Below are positions 49,329 through 55,906 of a stretch of 55,906 nt of DNA, in pieces. A model generated the notes under the pieces. It saw nothing but the letters and a program-made list of their open reading frames with translations, made no database searches and had not been told where the DNA came from. Source of the DNA: a virus; the IMG/VR virus record IMGVR_UViG_3300042395_000266, positions 1 through 55,906 of that record; one strand, written 5' to 3'. Both the position numbers and the translations under genes were made by a program. Position 1 is the stretch's first letter. Each line of letters begins with the position of its first letter.

Positions 49329-49627
49329 GTTCGGGTGCTCCTGGGTTTGGTTTTCTTGACCGCCTTCTTCGCCGCCGCCTTGGCCTTGCCGCCGCGGCTC
49401 CCCCACTCCTTCACCTTACTCTGGTGGGCCTCGCTGTAGTACGGATAGTAGTGCTCTTTGAGCACCGCCAGCGCCGACTTCTTGACGAGCGTCCGGTCAA
49501 GAAACCGGATGCAGACCTTGTCCCTGCCGGCCCGGCTGATCGCCCGCCAGATTCCTCGCTGGCTGGCGCCGAGAGCCTCGCGGGCCTCGGCCACCGTCAT
49601 GTAATCGCCCAGGTTGATTTTCTCCAT
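49325..49627 (-). CDS. HTH DNA-binding protein
   Basis: A 100-residue protein with an excisionase/MerR-like HTH: MTVAEAREALGASQRGIWRAISRAG (about 10-34), and a Lys/Ala basic tail. Possible regulator of the leftward operon. Confidence 0.6.
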   Translation of the reverse strand: MEKINLGDYMTVAEAREALGASQRGIWRAISRAGRDKVCIRFLDRTLVKKSALAVLKEHYYPYYSEAHQSKVKEWGSRGGKAKAAAKKAVKKTKPRSTRT

Positions 49628-49630
49628 GAT

Positions 49631-50020
49631 CTAGTTCTCCTCGCCTTCACCGATCCAAATGTTCGCCACGTCCACGCTGATCCGCAGGGCATCCTGCGGT
49701 GAATCTTCGGGCTGGAGCGTCAGGACGATCCTCCCGACCTCCACATCGGCCTCGTAGCCGATGCCGATGGTCTTGCCGGCCCAAGCCCGCTCGACAGCAT
49801 CCAGACCCTTCGACACCCGCATGACCATCGCCTCGGAGGTCTTCCGCTTCCGGCCGTGGGTTTCCACGATCCGAGTGTGGACGCCGGCCGTCAGGAGTTC
49901 CTCCTGCCGCACCTTTGCCGCGTCGTGGTCGAATCGCTCCGCGTCATCCAGGCTCTCGCTCCACATGCCGTCGGCGCACCGATAGTTCTCGCCGGCAACG
50001 TCTGACAGGACGTATTTCAT
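49631..50020 (-). CDS. Leftward gene, unrecognised
   Basis: A 129-residue acidic protein, alpha then beta (VRQEELLTAGVHTRIVETHGRKRKTSEAMVMRVSKG). Leader repeat variants lie upstream. Confidence 0.6.
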   Translation of the reverse strand: MKYVLSDVAGENYRCADGMWSESLDDAERFDHDAAKVRQEELLTAGVHTRIVETHGRKRKTSEAMVMRVSKGLDAVERAWAGKTIGIGYEADVEVGRIVLTLQPEDSPQDALRISVDVANIWIGEGEEN

Positions 50021-50092
50021 CGCGTCTCTCCTCGTTCCGCCGCACGGGGTTTCTACGCTCGGGGGCTGCGGCGGCCCGCCGGGGCGTGTGTG

Positions 50093-50722
50093 TCAGGAAA
50101 TCGCGTTGGCGTAAAGGCTGATCGTGTTCTCGACCGGGTAGCCCAGGATGAGGCCCGTCACCCAGGCCGGGCACTCTGGAATGTCCCAGTTGCCTCCCAG
50201 GAACGACTTGAGTTTCCGTCGCGAATAGATGGCGAACTCTTTGCACAGCCCGTCCACGTCCGCGTCACCAAAGGCGCCGCTTTCGATGTAGTCGCTCACG
50301 AGGTCGCCCAGGTCGCCAATCTCACCCACGCGAATGTCGTGGCAGGCTTCCACGAACTGCTGGCCTGACCGCCACCCTCGCAGCGTCCGCACCACGAGGC
50401 CGGCGGCCTTGAGCCGCGTCACGCACTCCTTCGCCGCGGTCGCGTCCTCGTCCCAAAACACCATGACGCCCAGCGGCTTGCGGCCCGCGATCAACTGCTT
50501 TTCGATCTGCCGGTTGATATCGTCGCCCGTGGCACCGTCCATGAACCATCCGCCGCAGAGGTTCTGGTTCGCGTCGTTGACCATCCTCGACTTGAACCGG
50601 ATTCGCAGCGGCTGCCGGCGGTACGTCACCATGCGATGCCCGCGGTTCCAGATCGTTTTCGTCCTGTGCGTCTTGCCGGCCGTGACGATCACGCCGTGCT
50701 TTTTCTTCGTCGCCGTCTTCAT
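50093..50722 (-). CDS. Leftward gene, unrecognised, 209 aa
   Basis: A basic N-terminus (residues 1-40) and an alpha/beta domain with PLGVMVFWDEDATAAKECVTRLKAAGLVVRTLRGW (about 83-117), which has the shape of a nucleotide- or toprim-like fold. No catalytic motif can be assigned. Confidence 0.6.
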   Translation of the reverse strand: MKTATKKKHGVIVTAGKTHRTKTIWNRGHRMVTYRRQPLRIRFKSRMVNDANQNLCGGWFMDGATGDDINRQIEKQLIAGRKPLGVMVFWDEDATAAKECVTRLKAAGLVVRTLRGWRSGQQFVEACHDIRVGEIGDLGDLVSDYIESGAFGDADVDGLCKEFAIYSRRKLKSFLGGNWDIPECPAWVTGLILGYPVENTISLYANAIS

Positions 50723-50791
50723 CGTTCTCTCCTCTGGTTTCGCCGGCCGGGGCCGGCGGGGTAATCGGTCGCTAATTGTCTCGTTGCTGCG

Positions 50792-51028
50792 TCATCCGTT
50801 GATGGTCGCCCACTGCTCGACTGCCTGCCAAGTCTCCTCGGGGATCGTCGGCCGCGTGCGCTCGTTTGCCATGAGTCGCACATGCTCGGCCGCCTCAAAC
50901 ATTGCCAGCCTGACGGTCTGATGATTGCCGATCAGTTTCCCGTCCACGCCAACGGAGATGTAGCCGCTGGTCGGGATCAGTTTGAACTCGACCGTGTGAT
51001 CCAGCACCGTGCATTTGCTGTATGTCAT
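50792..51028 (-). CDS. Leftward gene, unrecognised, 78 aa
   Basis: Strands at the start, helix at the end (QTVRLAMFEAAEHVRLMANE). Leader GTGGAAAC and GAGGAGA lie before the ATG. Confidence 0.55.
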   Translation of the reverse strand: MTYSKCTVLDHTVEFKLIPTSGYISVGVDGKLIGNHQTVRLAMFEAAEHVRLMANERTRPTIPEETWQAVEQWATING

Positions 51029-51130
51029 CGTTCTCTCCTCGTCTCTAGGTTTCCACGTTCCAGGCCGCCGCGGTGGCGGCCCGCTCCATGCCCCCGCGCG
51101 TTTCCGCGTTCGGGGGTCAGGGGCGGGCCG

Positions 51131-51370
51131 TCATCGCCTGCCGTACCACGCCTCGTCGGTCACGGGGTCGTTCGTGATGCACCGGCAGGCGGCGTCCCGA
51201 AGGCCGGCGGCCCGCTGCCGCATGTCCGCGGCCCCCGCGTCGTCGCCGCCGATCCACCGCGACCCGTTCAGGTCGGAGAGGTAGTGAACGCACCTCCCCA
51301 GCATCGCGAGCAACCGCTGCTCGCGGTCGGTCAGGCTCGCCGCCGCGTCGTTGTCCATCAGATTGACCAT
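51131..51370 (-). CDS. Leftward gene, unrecognised, 79 aa
   Basis: Helical (DREQRLLAMLGRCVHYLSDLNGSRWIGG). ATG 51370 follows GAGGAGAGAACG. Confidence 0.55.
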   Translation of the reverse strand: MVNLMDNDAAASLTDREQRLLAMLGRCVHYLSDLNGSRWIGGDDAGAADMRQRAAGLRDAACRCITNDPVTDEAWYGRR

Positions 51371-51460
51371 CGTTCTCTCCTCGTGCTTAGGTTCCCCCGT
51401 TCGGGGGTCTGGTGAATCATCCTCTAATCGCACCGCCGCGGCAACGAGCCGCGGGCGGCA

Positions 51461-51793
51461 TCACTTCTTCCTTCGCCGCTCGAAAGCCTCGGCCGCTGCG
51501 GCCTCCTTGTGGGCGTAGTCCACGATGAACCCCTCCAGGGCCGCCTGCGCCTCGTCCACGATCATCGCCGGAGTCGAGAACTGGGAGACAGTCCCCTCGG
51601 CCTGCGCCTCGCCGTCGTGGACGCGCCGCTCGCACTCGATGTATGCGAGAACGTCCGCGATCAGATCGGCCGCCGCCTCGCAGATTCCGTCATAGGCCGG
51701 CATCTTAACCATGTAGTAGTCGAGGATCAGTTCGCCGCGGTTGGCCGCGGGGCCGATGCCGTCGCCGGTCGGGTATTCGCTGGGCTGTCTCAT
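51461..51793 (-). CDS. Leftward gene, unrecognised, 110 aa
   Basis: Acidic helical protein (YDGICEAAADLIADVLAYIECERRV). Start ATG 51793 after the leader repeat variant GAACGGAGAAACG. Confidence 0.55.
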   Translation of the reverse strand: MRQPSEYPTGDGIGPAANRGELILDYYMVKMPAYDGICEAAADLIADVLAYIECERRVHDGEAQAEGTVSQFSTPAMIVDEAQAALEGFIVDYAHKEAAAAEAFERRRKK

Positions 51794-51824
51794 CGTCGCG
51801 TTTCTCCGTTCTGGGTTGTTGGGA

Positions 51825-52172
51825 TCACTGGCAGTTGGCACAGAACCGCTCACCGTGGCGGCTCACTAGGGCAATCGGCTCCGCGTGGCCGCACCCGTCG
51901 CACGGGCGGAAGCAGTCTCCAAAGCACTCCACGAACGACACGATCTCATCGTTCGCCAGCCCCTCGGCCACGAGCCGCCGGGCCGACTCCATCGTGATGC
52001 AATCCTGCGTGCAGACCATGCCGTTGACGGCGGTGTAGTCATGCTCGCAGTAGCCGATCCAATCCAGTTGACGCCCGCACTCCACGTCATCCAAGCAGTC
52101 AAGAGTCTCGGCCGTCACCGGACAGCGGCCGGCTTCCGCGCACTCTTCGTAAAATCGCTTCACGGCTCCCAT
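51825..52172 (-). CDS. Cys-rich leftward protein
   Basis: A 115-residue protein with ten or more Cys, including CFRPCDGCG and FCANC at the end, consistent with a zinc ribbon. Two leader repeats precede it. Confidence 0.6.
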   Translation of the reverse strand: MGAVKRFYEECAEAGRCPVTAETLDCLDDVECGRQLDWIGYCEHDYTAVNGMVCTQDCITMESARRLVAEGLANDEIVSFVECFGDCFRPCDGCGHAEPIALVSRHGERFCANCQ

Positions 52173-52233
52173 GATCTCGTCTCCTCGTTCGGGGTTCTCT
52201 CGTTTCCACGTTCGGGGCTACGCTGCCCCTGCC

Positions 52234-52252
52234 TGTATCTCGTTCAGTAGCC
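52234..52252 (-). promoter_or_regulatory. GGCTAC element with GATACA
   Basis: Minus strand GGCTACTGAACGA then GATACA, the standard 13-base offset, followed by hairpin GGGGC-AGCGTA-GCCCC and two leader repeats. Confidence 0.5.
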
Positions 52253-52256
52253 AACT

Positions 52257-52592
52257 CTAAGCATCGGCACGGCGAGGGTCAAGCCTTTTGTTTTTCCTCC
52301 CGCCGCCAGCCCTTTTCACCCGGTACGGACGGGCCACGAGGCCCGGCACCCGCGACCGCCGCCGGCCGGCAACGTGCAGGGCGGCGTACCCGTCCCGCCC
52401 GTAGGCCAGGAGCGTGACGCGGCCCCGCCGCTGCTCGACCGCCAGGAGGACGAACGTGCCGCGGGCGGCCATGCTCACCTTCGTGCCGTCGGCCAGCCGG
52501 TAGTACGGGCCGGCGGCCACCTTGAAGCGGTCGCCGGGCCGCAGCACGACCCGCGGGGATACTCGGTATTCCGTTGTCACGGTCGGGGTCAT
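52257..52592 (-). CDS. Leftward gene, beta-rich, unrecognised
   Basis: A 111-residue basic, strand-rich protein (YRVSPRVVLRPGDRFKVAAGPYYRLADGTKVSMAARGTFVLL), SH3-like in pattern, ending with Arg/Lys. ATGA overlap with the upstream gene. Confidence 0.55.
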   Translation of the reverse strand: MTPTVTTEYRVSPRVVLRPGDRFKVAAGPYYRLADGTKVSMAARGTFVLLAVEQRRGRVTLLAYGRDGYAALHVAGRRRSRVPGLVARPYRVKRAGGGRKNKRLDPRRADA

Positions 52593-52972
52593 CGGGCAGC
52601 CCTCCGCATGGCCGCCAGCCGCCGCGAGTCGTGCCCCTTCGGCGGCACCCAGGCTCCGCGTTTCCGCTCGCACCAGCGCAGGTAGGTTTCGACACACCGG
52701 GCTGCCAGCCGCGCCATGCCATCCGTCCATTCGACGGCGTTGGCCTCGGCCCATCGCCATGCCTGCGCCTCCTTGTCCAGCCGCCGGCCGCGCTGCGGGC
52801 CGACAACATGGCCGATTTCGTGGAGGGCCACAGCGTAGGTGCTGGCGCCCCTCACCCGCTCCAGCCGCACCCGTCTGCTTCGCCTCCACGACCGTGCGGC
52901 GGTGCGATCCCGCCAATCGACGGCGATGCCATGCTGGGCGACGAGCGCCTCTATATGCTCCGCGTATGTCAT
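52589..52972 (-). CDS. HExxH metalloprotease-like protein
   Basis: A 127-residue protein with YAVALHEIGHVVG (HEIGH), a zincin motif, and a downstream Glu-rich helix (KEAQAWRWAEANAVEW) like ImmA/IrrE enzymes. A second candidate besides 19079 for repressor cleavage or host targeting. Confidence 0.6.
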   Translation of the reverse strand: MTYAEHIEALVAQHGIAVDWRDRTAARSWRRSRRVRLERVRGASTYAVALHEIGHVVGPQRGRRLDKEAQAWRWAEANAVEWTDGMARLAARCVETYLRWCERKRGAWVPPKGHDSRRLAAMRRAAR

Positions 52973-53084
52973 CGTTTCCACCCTCGGGGTTCTCGTTCTC
53001 ACGAGCGGGGTCACCCGCTCGCACGCCTCTATTGTCCCACGCTCGTCAACATACGAAATACAGTCGGCGCCGCCTGCGCCAACC

Positions 53085-53366
53085 CTACAGGTTGTGGTGA
53101 ACGGGTGTTCTTTTCTGCTGCCGCAAAAACTCCGCGGCCGCCTCAATCGCCTCGTCACGAGCCTGCGCCGCCGCCTCGTATCGGTCGTGCGGGATCATGC
53201 CCAGGCTCACGAGGTCGTTCGCCTCCATCGCGGCGGCATCGGCCTCCACGATGCGGGAGAGCAGCACCGCGGCGGTCGTTGGCACGGTCGGGGGCACAGT
53301 CCAGCCGGCCGCCGTTACCAGGGCGAACGCGGCAATCGTCGGGCGGGGGTCAGTTGCAAGGTTCAT
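53085..53366 (-). CDS. Leftward gene, unrecognised, 93 aa
   Basis: Ala-rich N-terminal hydrophobic segment (IAAFALVTAAGW, about 11-22) and helical rest. The leader has repeats with GGAGGAACG. The 112-base gap downstream (52973-53084) holds leader-type sequence. Confidence 0.5.
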   Translation of the reverse strand: MNLATDPRPTIAAFALVTAAGWTVPPTVPTTAAVLLSRIVEADAAAMEANDLVSLGMIPHDRYEAAAQARDEAIEAAAEFLRQQKRTPVHHNL

Positions 53367-53470
53367 CGGATCGTTCCTCCGGTCGGGGGTTCTCGTTCTC
53401 ACGGTCGGGGCCACGACGGCCGCCGGCTCGACCCCGCCCGCGGGCGACGGGGCCGTGCCGGGTGCCGGCA

Positions 53471-53884
53471 TCACTCCCAGGCCCGCACCGTGACCTTCTC
53501 GGGCACGTTGCCATGCTCTCCCCAAGCCTCTCGGGCATCGTACTCTGCCGCCTCGGGACTGTCGGCGCGGGAGTAGTGGTCAAGAACGATCTCGTCAAAG
53601 TCCCCTGCCATCGCGTTCCACTGCGCGATGGTCGCCTCGCAGTACCAGACGCGGGTCGCAGCGGGGGGCACGGCGCCGCGGGCAATCCGCAGCAGCGCGT
53701 CGGCGTAGCACGTCGAGCCGGGCATCGTGCGCCACAGCGCGCGAATGCTGGCGTCTTCCTCTCGCGTGATCCCGTCGGGGTCGATGCTGTGGGCATCGGT
53801 ATCGCGGCGGCGGAACGCCATCGGCAGGCTGCCCAGGCGGCAGCGGGAGTAGACGTATTGGGCACGTTCGGGGGTCATGGTCAT
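53471..53884 (-). CDS. Leftward gene, unrecognised, 137 aa
   Basis: Helical protein (RAQYVYSRCRLGSLPMAFRRRDTD...ATIAQWNAMAGDFDEIVLDHYS). Start ATG 53884 after GAGGAGAGC; the GTGGAAAC leader element is just upstream. Confidence 0.55.
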   Translation of the reverse strand: MTMTPERAQYVYSRCRLGSLPMAFRRRDTDAHSIDPDGITREEDASIRALWRTMPGSTCYADALLRIARGAVPPAATRVWYCEATIAQWNAMAGDFDEIVLDHYSRADSPEAAEYDAREAWGEHGNVPEKVTVRAWE

Positions 53885-53909
53885 GCTCTCCTCGGGTTTC
53901 CACGCTCCA

Positions 53910-53936
53910 GGGCCGCCGGCAACGCGCCGGCGGCCC
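53910..53936 (-). other. Perfect leader hairpin
   Basis: An 11-bp stem, GGGCCGCCGGC and GCCGGCGGCCC with a five-base loop, between the GGCTAC/GATACG element and the GTGGAAAC element. It would sit at or near the 5' end of the transcript. Confidence 0.7.
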
Positions 53937-53954
53937 GTATCGTCATCGGTAGCC
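53936..53954 (-). promoter_or_regulatory. GGCTAC element with GATACG
   Basis: TAGGCTACCGATGAC (TAG is the previous stop) followed by GATACG at the 13-base offset. Confidence 0.5.
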
Positions 53955-54826
53955 TATTCGGGCATCCGGCCCAGGCCGCAGGCCACGCGGACCGCCTCGG
54001 CCACCGCCCGCGGCGACGGCAGCGCCTCGTGCCCCATCACCTCGCGGTACACCTCGCGGTTGTTCGCGTGAATCTGCGCCACGGCCAGCCATAGGCCGCG
54101 CCGCATCCGCACGGGCAGCCGCCGCGTGCCGAACCGGCCCAGGCGGCGGCGGATGCCGCGGGCCGCCTCCAGAAGGCTTGTGGAGACGTGGATGCTGCCC
54201 AGGCGGTTGCGCAGGGCGGCGAGGTTGTCACCTACAGGCATCTCCACGAGGCGGTCGCGGTTGACGTGGCCGATCATGCGGTGGCCGGGCACGCCGACGG
54301 GCCGGATCGCCGGGCCGCCGAAGCCGCCCTCCCGCCCGGCGCGAGCGATATCGGCCCAGGTCGTGTAGGTTGGCATGGACGGGGCATGCGCGAGCGCCCG
54401 CAGGATTGCCGCGCGGGCATCCTCGCGGGCACCCTCGCCGGGCAGGCGAGCCATCCACGCGGCGGCATGATCCCGCAGCCCCTCGGCCGTCCAGGGCGGC
54501 GTGAACTCCTGCGCGGCCCGATGGTAAACCTCCAGCGCCGCCTCGGCCGCTGCCTGCTGCTGCCGGGCCGCGCGGGCCTGCTTCCGCCGGGCCTCGGCCA
54601 CCGCCGTGCGACTCTCGGGCACCGCGGTGCCGGGCACGGGCCGCAGCCGGGCCGCGCCCGCGGTGATCTCCCGGCCCGTGTCGCCCGTGCGGCAGACGAA
54701 CACCGTCTTCGCGCGGTCGCTGCCCCAGGTGCGCTTCGTCTGCTGCCGCAGCACCGTGACGGGCGCCAGCCGGTCACCGACTCGCACGATGTAGTTGCCA
54801 CCGATTTCGATTTGATCTTGTCGCAT
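53954..54826 (-). CDS. Largest leftward-operon protein, 290 aa
   Basis: Start ATG 54826 after a GAGGAAAC site. N-terminal SH3-like strands (IEIGGNYIVRVGDRLAPVTVL), an Arg/Ala/Gln coiled coil (about 77-105), then a basic helical C-terminal half (RGIRRRLGRFGTRRLPVRMRRGLWLAV). Possibly nucleic-acid binding. Unrecognised. Confidence 0.6.
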   Translation of the reverse strand: MRQDQIEIGGNYIVRVGDRLAPVTVLRQQTKRTWGSDRAKTVFVCRTGDTGREITAGAARLRPVPGTAVPESRTAVAEARRKQARAARQQQAAAEAALEVYHRAAQEFTPPWTAEGLRDHAAAWMARLPGEGAREDARAAILRALAHAPSMPTYTTWADIARAGREGGFGGPAIRPVGVPGHRMIGHVNRDRLVEMPVGDNLAALRNRLGSIHVSTSLLEAARGIRRRLGRFGTRRLPVRMRRGLWLAVAQIHANNREVYREVMGHEALPSPRAVAEAVRVACGLGRMPE

Positions 54827-54882
54827 GATCTTGTTTCCTCGTTCGGGGTTGTCGTTTCCACGCTCCAGGCCACGCGGCCAGG

Positions 54883-54901
54883 AGTATCTCGTTCGGGAGC
54901 C
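54883..54901 (-). promoter_or_regulatory. GGCTCC element with GATACT
   Basis: TAGGCTCCCGAACGA (one mismatch) followed by GATACT at the 13-base offset, then a GGCC hairpin and two leader repeats. Confidence 0.5.
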
Positions 54902-55218
54902 TAATTGCCAACATCGGCCCGCATGGCCGCCGCGGTGCCGCCGCCGGAGCAGAATGCGAATCCGTCGGGATCGCGAGCCTGCGCGCAGACGAGCCAAGTG
55001 TCGTGGCCGTTCTCGCGAATCAGCGCACGGGCCTCCAGAATCCACCGCGCCGCCTGCGCCCGCTGCTGGCTGTGGCGCTCGTGCGGGGTCGTGGAGAGCC
55101 AGCGCCACTCCACCATGCCGTGATGCTTCACGACGTGTCGGCGCGTTTCCTGCAACCCTTCGGCATGCGCCATGCGGCGCTCGAATTCCTGCATCACGCT
55201 ATCGGGGATCGGGTTCAT
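54901..55218 (-). CDS. First gene of the leftward operon
   Basis: A 105-residue helical protein (QEFERRMAHAEGLQETRRHVVKHHG...AARWILEARALIRENGHDTWLVCAQARDPDG). ATG 55218 follows GGAGAGACGAGACG. Being promoter-proximal, it should be among the earliest products. Unrecognised. Confidence 0.55.
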   Translation of the reverse strand: MNPIPDSVMQEFERRMAHAEGLQETRRHVVKHHGMVEWRWLSTTPHERHSQQRAQAARWILEARALIRENGHDTWLVCAQARDPDGFAFCSGGGTAAAMRADVGN

Positions 55219-55272
55219 CGTCTCGTCTCTCCGTTCGGGGTTGTTACGGTCGGGGTTCAATCGCCACGGGTA

Positions 55273-55301
55273 AATCTAGGTATCGGCACTAGCAGTGTCA
55301 A
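55273..55301 (-). promoter_or_regulatory. Strong promoter of the leftward operon
   Basis: TTGACA (55301-55296), exactly 17 bases, TAGATT (55278-55273). It is the best sigma-70-like promoter in the window, 55 bases before the first leftward gene. GATACC lies in the spacer. Confidence 0.7.
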
Positions 55302-55359
55302 GTCTACAAGGATTACGCCGGGGAATCGAGAATCTTGCGCGCGGGCGGAAAATTTTCCA

Positions 55360-55480
55360 CGGACGGGGGCTGCGGGTTTCCACGGTCGGGGCTGTCGTTT
55401 CCACGGTCGGGGTTCCCGCGCACGGGTGCCGCCGGTTTCCACGGACGGGGGCCGCTGGTTTCCACGGTCGGGGCGCCAGC
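55360..55480 (-). repeat. Leader repeats without genes
   Basis: Five near-tandem copies (minus strand CCCCGACCGTGGAAAC-like), the same unit that precedes each leftward gene, here upstream of the operon promoter and with no gene attached. Confidence 0.7.
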
Positions 55481-55906
55481 CCTCGCCAGGGCGGTGCCTG
55501 CGGTCGTGCCAGCCCTCGCCAGGGCGGCGCCTGACGTCGTGCGGTCGTGCGGTCGTGCGGTCGTGCGGTCGTGCGGTCGTGCGGTCGTGCCAGCCCTCGC
55601 CAGGGCGGCACCTGACGTCGTGCGGTCGTGCCAGCCCTCGCCAGGGCGGTGCCTGCGGTCGTGCCAGCCCTCGCCAGGGCGGTGCCTGCGGTCGTGCGGT
55701 CGTGCGGTCGTGCGGTCGTGCGGTCGTGCGGTCGTGCGGTGCCTGCGGTCGTGCCAGCCCTCGCCAGGGCGGCACCTGACGTCGTGCGGTCGTGCCAGCC
55801 CTCGCCAGGGCGGCACCTGACGTCGTGCGGTCGTGCCAGCCCTCGCCAGGGCGGTGCCTGCGGTCGTGCGCTCGCCAGGGCGGCGCCTGACGTCGTGCGG
55901 TCGTGC
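55476..55906. repeat. Right-end tandem repeat array
   Basis: About nine copies of a 33-bp unit holding the hairpin GCCCT-CGCC-AGGGC, in two versions that continue as GGTGCCTGCGG or GGCACCTGACG. They are mixed with runs of the 8-mer GTCGTGCG (seven from 55536, six from 55691). The array runs off the window end. Open frames across it are repeat artefacts. Confidence 0.9.

Noticed and set aside
5544-54901. Sigma-54 promoters for the GGCTAC elements
   Set aside because: The conserved GG is followed by an A/T-type hexamer, not by the GC needed 10 bases downstream, and no activator gene was found.
55257-55820. Long open frames across the right-end array
   Set aside because: They occur in several frames and both strands and encode only repeat-derived Arg/Pro/Gly strings.
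55476-55906. CRISPR array
   Set aside because: Repeats are directly adjacent or separated by other repeats, without unique spacers, and no cas genes are present.
1-55906. tRNA genes
   Set aside because: I saw no convincing T-loop plus acceptor pairing anywhere, but a tRNAscan search would be decisive.
1-55906. Diversity-generating retroelement
   Set aside because: No reverse transcriptase and no template/variable repeat pair near the fibre genes.

Overview
The window reads as a nearly complete genome of a temperate, long-tailed (siphovirus-type) tailed phage, or the matching prophage, from a high-GC bacterium. It has a P27-type small terminase, an HK97-type large terminase, portal, protease and capsid, a neck gene series, a gpG/gpT frameshift pair and a 1,275-residue tape measure protein. 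Temperate life is indicated by a tyrosine recombinase in the middle of the map. A planctomycete host is my best guess, from the high GC, the style of the small genes and the integron-like repeats. This is inference: no rRNA or host gene is present.

Layout. 0-19 kb, rightward: packaging, head, neck and tail genes, tightly packed with ATGA, GTGA and TAATG overlaps. 19-26.5 kb, rightward: a zinc-peptidase-like protein, a phosphoesterase, a deoxycytidylate-deaminase-like enzyme, a dNMP kinase, then fibre and receptor-binding genes and an HNH nuclease. 26.5-28.3 kb: leftward integrase and a small gene, facing a rightward DNA-binding protein across a divergent promoter region. 28.3-35 kb, rightward: replication genes (SNF2-like helicase, primase-polymerase, UvrD/Rep helicase) with an AT-rich palindrome between the last two that could be an origin. 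35-38.4 kb: csrA, a DNA methyltransferase and small genes. 38.4-41.2 kb: a run of small genes separated by attC-like integron recombination sites. 41.4-45.1 kb: sugar and glycan genes (GDP-mannose dehydratase, FkbM methyltransferase, glycosyltransferase). 45.1-48.7 kb: small genes and a probable lysis cassette (membrane proteins, papain-like peptidase, lipoprotein), ending with a second HNH nuclease. 48.7-55.3 kb: a leftward operon of about 16 small, mostly unrecognised genes driven by a strong promoter at 55.3 kb. 55.35-55.9 kb: tandem repeats that run off the end.

Two control layers stand out. First, the phage carries its own csrA, and several gene starts, including that of csrA, place the Shine-Dalgarno sequence AAGGAG or a GGA in the loop of a short GC-rich hairpin, as CsrA/RsmA target sites do. 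Second, an asymmetric element, TAGGCTACCGA, recurs in the few intergenic gaps, always pointing with transcription. In most copies a -10-like hexamer begins exactly 13 nt after its GG. The leftward operon has a further leader repeat of about 20 nt (consensus CCCCGAACGTGGAAACGAGA) before most of its genes.

The most unusual finding is the cassette array at 38.5-41.2 kb. For four successive units, the 7-9 bases at the unit's start are the exact reverse complement of the bases at its end. That is the signature of circularisable integron gene cassettes, here inside a phage genome and without an adjacent integron integrase.
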